From: Blastocatellia bacterium
Lineage (GTDB): Bacteria > Acidobacteriota > Blastocatellia > Chloracidobacteriales > JADJPF01
Assembly: GCA_016713405.1 (NCBI GenBank)
Contig: JADJPF010000001.1
Span: forward strand, 496,001 to 560,000
Direction: 5' to 3'
DNA: 64,000 bases
Position 1 is the first letter of the stretch. Each line of letters starts with the position of its first letter. The position numbers and the translations under genes are program-made. Below the pieces are notes generated by a model. That model worked only from the letters and a program-made list of their open reading frames with translations. It had not been told where the DNA came from and did not search any database. This document shows positions 61,751 through 64,000 of the stretch, piece after piece.

Positions 61751-64000
61751 ATGCAAACAGCAACAAATAATTCAATGAGTATTGAAAAAGCACCAACTCG
61801 TTTTAATGAAGCAATAGGAATTGTGCTTTTAGCCTTTAGTCTCACGGTGATACTTAGTTTATTTTCTTATGATCCACAAGATCCATCTTGGAATGTAGTT
61901 TCTGAGCGTGAACAAGCAGCTAATTGGATTGGTAGTTTAGGTGCTTGGATAGCTGACTTTTTATTTCAAATATTTGGCTTATCTGCCTTTTTAGTGCCAG
62001 TGCTGCTAACTACTCTAGGTTGGCGGACTTTACGACTACGAGAGATCAAATTTTACATCGTAGATTTATAGGGTTATTATTGATTCTATTATCAATAGCA
62101 GGTCTTTTTAGTCTGCCACAAATGCCTTTTTATCGTGAAAATGTACAATTTGGCGGTGCAGTAGGTACTCTAATAGCACAACTTCTTGAAACTCAACTAA
62201 ATAAAACTGGCACAGGTATTGCCCTAATAGTTTTGCTAGTATTTGCCTTAATGCTAATTACTGAACTATCTGTTAATGCTGTTCTAGAAAGCACTGGAGT
62301 AAAAGCAATGATAAGCGGGTTTAATGCTTTTACTATTTATTTAAGAGAAAAAAATTTAGCGACTAAAGAGAAAGTTTTTGCTATTCGTTCTAGCCGGAAA
62401 GAGCATCGTTTAGCACAGAAAAAAGCTAAGGAAGATAGGGAAAAACTCCGTCAACAGCTAAGGCAAGAAGAAGCTCTTAAACGTGAAAAAGAAAGAACAT
62501 CCCGCTTAAAAGAGGAAAAAATAAAAATTACTGAAGAAAACCTTAGCACTAATGCTATTGAAGTAAATAAAAAATCCCCAATTAACGCCCAAGTTAATGG
62601 CAAAATAAAAACTGCTGCTAGTTCTGTTGCAACTATTGAAAACAATAGAGTACCTGTTGCTACAGTGCAAAAAACTGCAAGTGCAGTTGTTGAACCTGTT
62701 GGAGTTGTGAGAAATGCAGTAAAACAAAATATTGAAGCAAATAATTTTGTTTATGGTAATAAAGCCCAACCTGATTTAGCAGAATTACATAGATTAGTTT
62801 ATGGGGATGACCAAAGAATTGAAACTTTAGAGGAGTTTTCCTTAAGTGGCGCACTAGCCCCTTTACCAGATTTAGTAATAAATCAAGCACATATTGTTAC
62901 TCAAAATGCCGGTGAACCTGTTGTTAATCCTGTTAGAAGACCTAGTGATACTGCCCGTGTCCCTCAACAGCCTGCACGAGTTCCAAAATCACAGCAAGAT
63001 ACAGCACCAGCTATTGCTAAATCAGCTATTGTTCAAAAGAGTTTTGAACAAGAAGAAATCAGTTATTTAGGCAATGATAATAGCAATTCTACTAGTAATG
63101 AAAATGGTGAAATTGTAATTAACCGTCGAGTTAATACAGATGAACAAAATATCCCTACTCCTATAGCTTCCAAAGTAGTTTCTAAAGTTTCTAAATCTAT
63201 TGCTTTTTCTCCTTTGCCAACTTATGAACTTCCTAGTTTTGATATGTTAGCTACACCAGCAGCAAAACAATTTCAAGCCGATGAAGATTTGCGAGAACGC
63301 GCCCATGTTCTTGTAGAAAAATTTAAGGAATTTTCTGTCACTGGTGAAGTTACTGCTATTAGTCCTGGGCCAGTTGTTACTACTTTTGAATTTAAGCCAG
63401 ACCCAGGTGTTAAATATAGTCGTATCACTGGTTTAACCGAAGACCTTTGCCTAGCTTTAGAAGCTGAATCTGTTCGTATTGACCGTATGCCAGGTAAATC
63501 TACTGTAGGCATTGAAGTCCCTAATAATAATAGAGAGATAATTTATTTACGTGAAATATTTGAGTCAGATAAATATGAGAATATTACTTCACCTCTAGCA
63601 TTAGCTTTAGGTAAAAGTATAGATGGAGCAACTTATGTAGCAGACCTAGCAAAAATGCCACATTTATTAATTGCTGGTGCTACCGGAACAGGTAAGTCTG
63701 TTTGCTTAAATTCGGTAATTGTTTCACTACTTTATAAAGCTTCTCCAGATGATGTAAAAATGATTATGGTTGACCCAAAACGCCTTGAATTAGGGCTTTA
63801 TGAGGGAATACCACATTTGTTAACCCCAATTGTGTTAGATCCAAAACGTGCTTCTAACGCCTTGAAATGGGCAGTTGGTGAAATGGAACGACGCTATAAA
63901 TTACTTGCGGGTTATAGTGTTCGTAATATTGCCCAATATAATCAACAGGTGCGCCAAGAATGGGAAATTATTCCTGCGCTTCATCCTGACCGCTTACGTA
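61751..64000 (+). CDS. ftsK: DNA translocase FtsK/SpoIIIE, 5' part (frameshift)
   Basis: The gene runs past the window end; about 750 residues are visible. Four N-terminal spans (about 25-200) anchor it at the septum. A long, charged, low-complexity linker follows, and the motor starts near 63280 with FTVTGEV-type alpha domain segments, FEFKPDPGVKYSRI and Walker A GATGTGKSV (about 63674-63700), then MVDPKRLELG. FtsK pumps chromosomes during division and aids dimer resolution. One A is missing in A3T4 62048-62054: the first frame stops at 62071, the restored frame continues to the window edge. The downstream part, with the gamma domain, is not seen. Confidence 0.93.

Noticed and set aside
1..64000. 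tRNA, rRNA or prophage
   Set aside because: No cloverleaf with acceptor and TpsiC arms, no rRNA-like conserved stretches and no phage structural genes were seen by reading.

Overview
The window reads as chromosomal DNA of an AT-rich, Gram-negative, diderm bacterium, most likely an acidobacterium of the Blastocatellia type. This is inferred from gene content, not from a marker phylogeny. Five Ser/Thr protein kinases sit in 64 kb; two carry the N-terminal CxxC zinc-ribbon-like start and one the MTPExW-type N-terminus common in that phylum. The window also has an ECF sigma factor of the type found there, an Oar-like TonB-dependent receptor with a carboxypeptidase-regulatory domain, PEGA and SUMF1 domains, NHL/TIG surface proteins and TPR proteins. 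Housekeeping anchors are recA, ftsY, purC, hemE and ftsK. No tRNA, rRNA, CRISPR array, insertion sequence or prophage was seen.

Layout. 1-10.3 kb: recA with a clear sigma70 promoter, a kinase carrying a ribosomal L7/L12-like domain, a flavin reductase, a small membrane protein, two SUMF1-domain proteins (one joins an RNA-recognition motif, a PEGA domain and a membrane anchor), then ftsY and an MBL-fold hydrolase. 10.4-20.9 kb, plus strand: purC, a Fis-type regulator, a membrane protein, an Rpn-family nuclease, two secreted proteins, a kinase-ATPase-TPR regulator and hemE. 21-25.5 kb, minus: an iron-type ABC transporter (binding protein, ATPase, permease) and a small secreted protein. 25.6-31.7 kb, minus: a GAF histidine kinase, a TIG-domain protein, a TPR metallopeptidase and the ECF sigma factor. 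31.9-45.3 kb: two large paralogous NHL-repeat proteins flank a kinase-SUMF1 gene, a PEGA protein and a TonB receptor. 45.4-56 kb, minus: a five-gene set (M61 peptidase, hotdog thioesterase, tubulin-like GTPase, giant kinase-ATPase-TPR, MidA-type methyltransferase). 56.3-64 kb: a tail-anchored kinase, a propeller-type hybrid sensor with its response regulator, and the start of ftsK.

How they may work together. The sigma factor, the two NHL proteins and the TonB receptor look like one regulon. All three target genes carry GAT, a fixed 21-base gap and CGTC upstream of their starts, and the sigma gene lies next to the first of them. The kinase-SUMF1, PEGA and TonB genes in between suggest a cell-surface signalling and uptake module.

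Quality warning. Many genes are split by single-base indels, mostly in A, T or G runs, or by one in-frame stop, while their motifs stay intact. The density is extreme from 35.6 to 42.5 kb. I describe such genes as single units and name each break. Long-read consensus error is the simplest explanation, but decay of the 35.6-42.5 kb block cannot be excluded from sequence alone.
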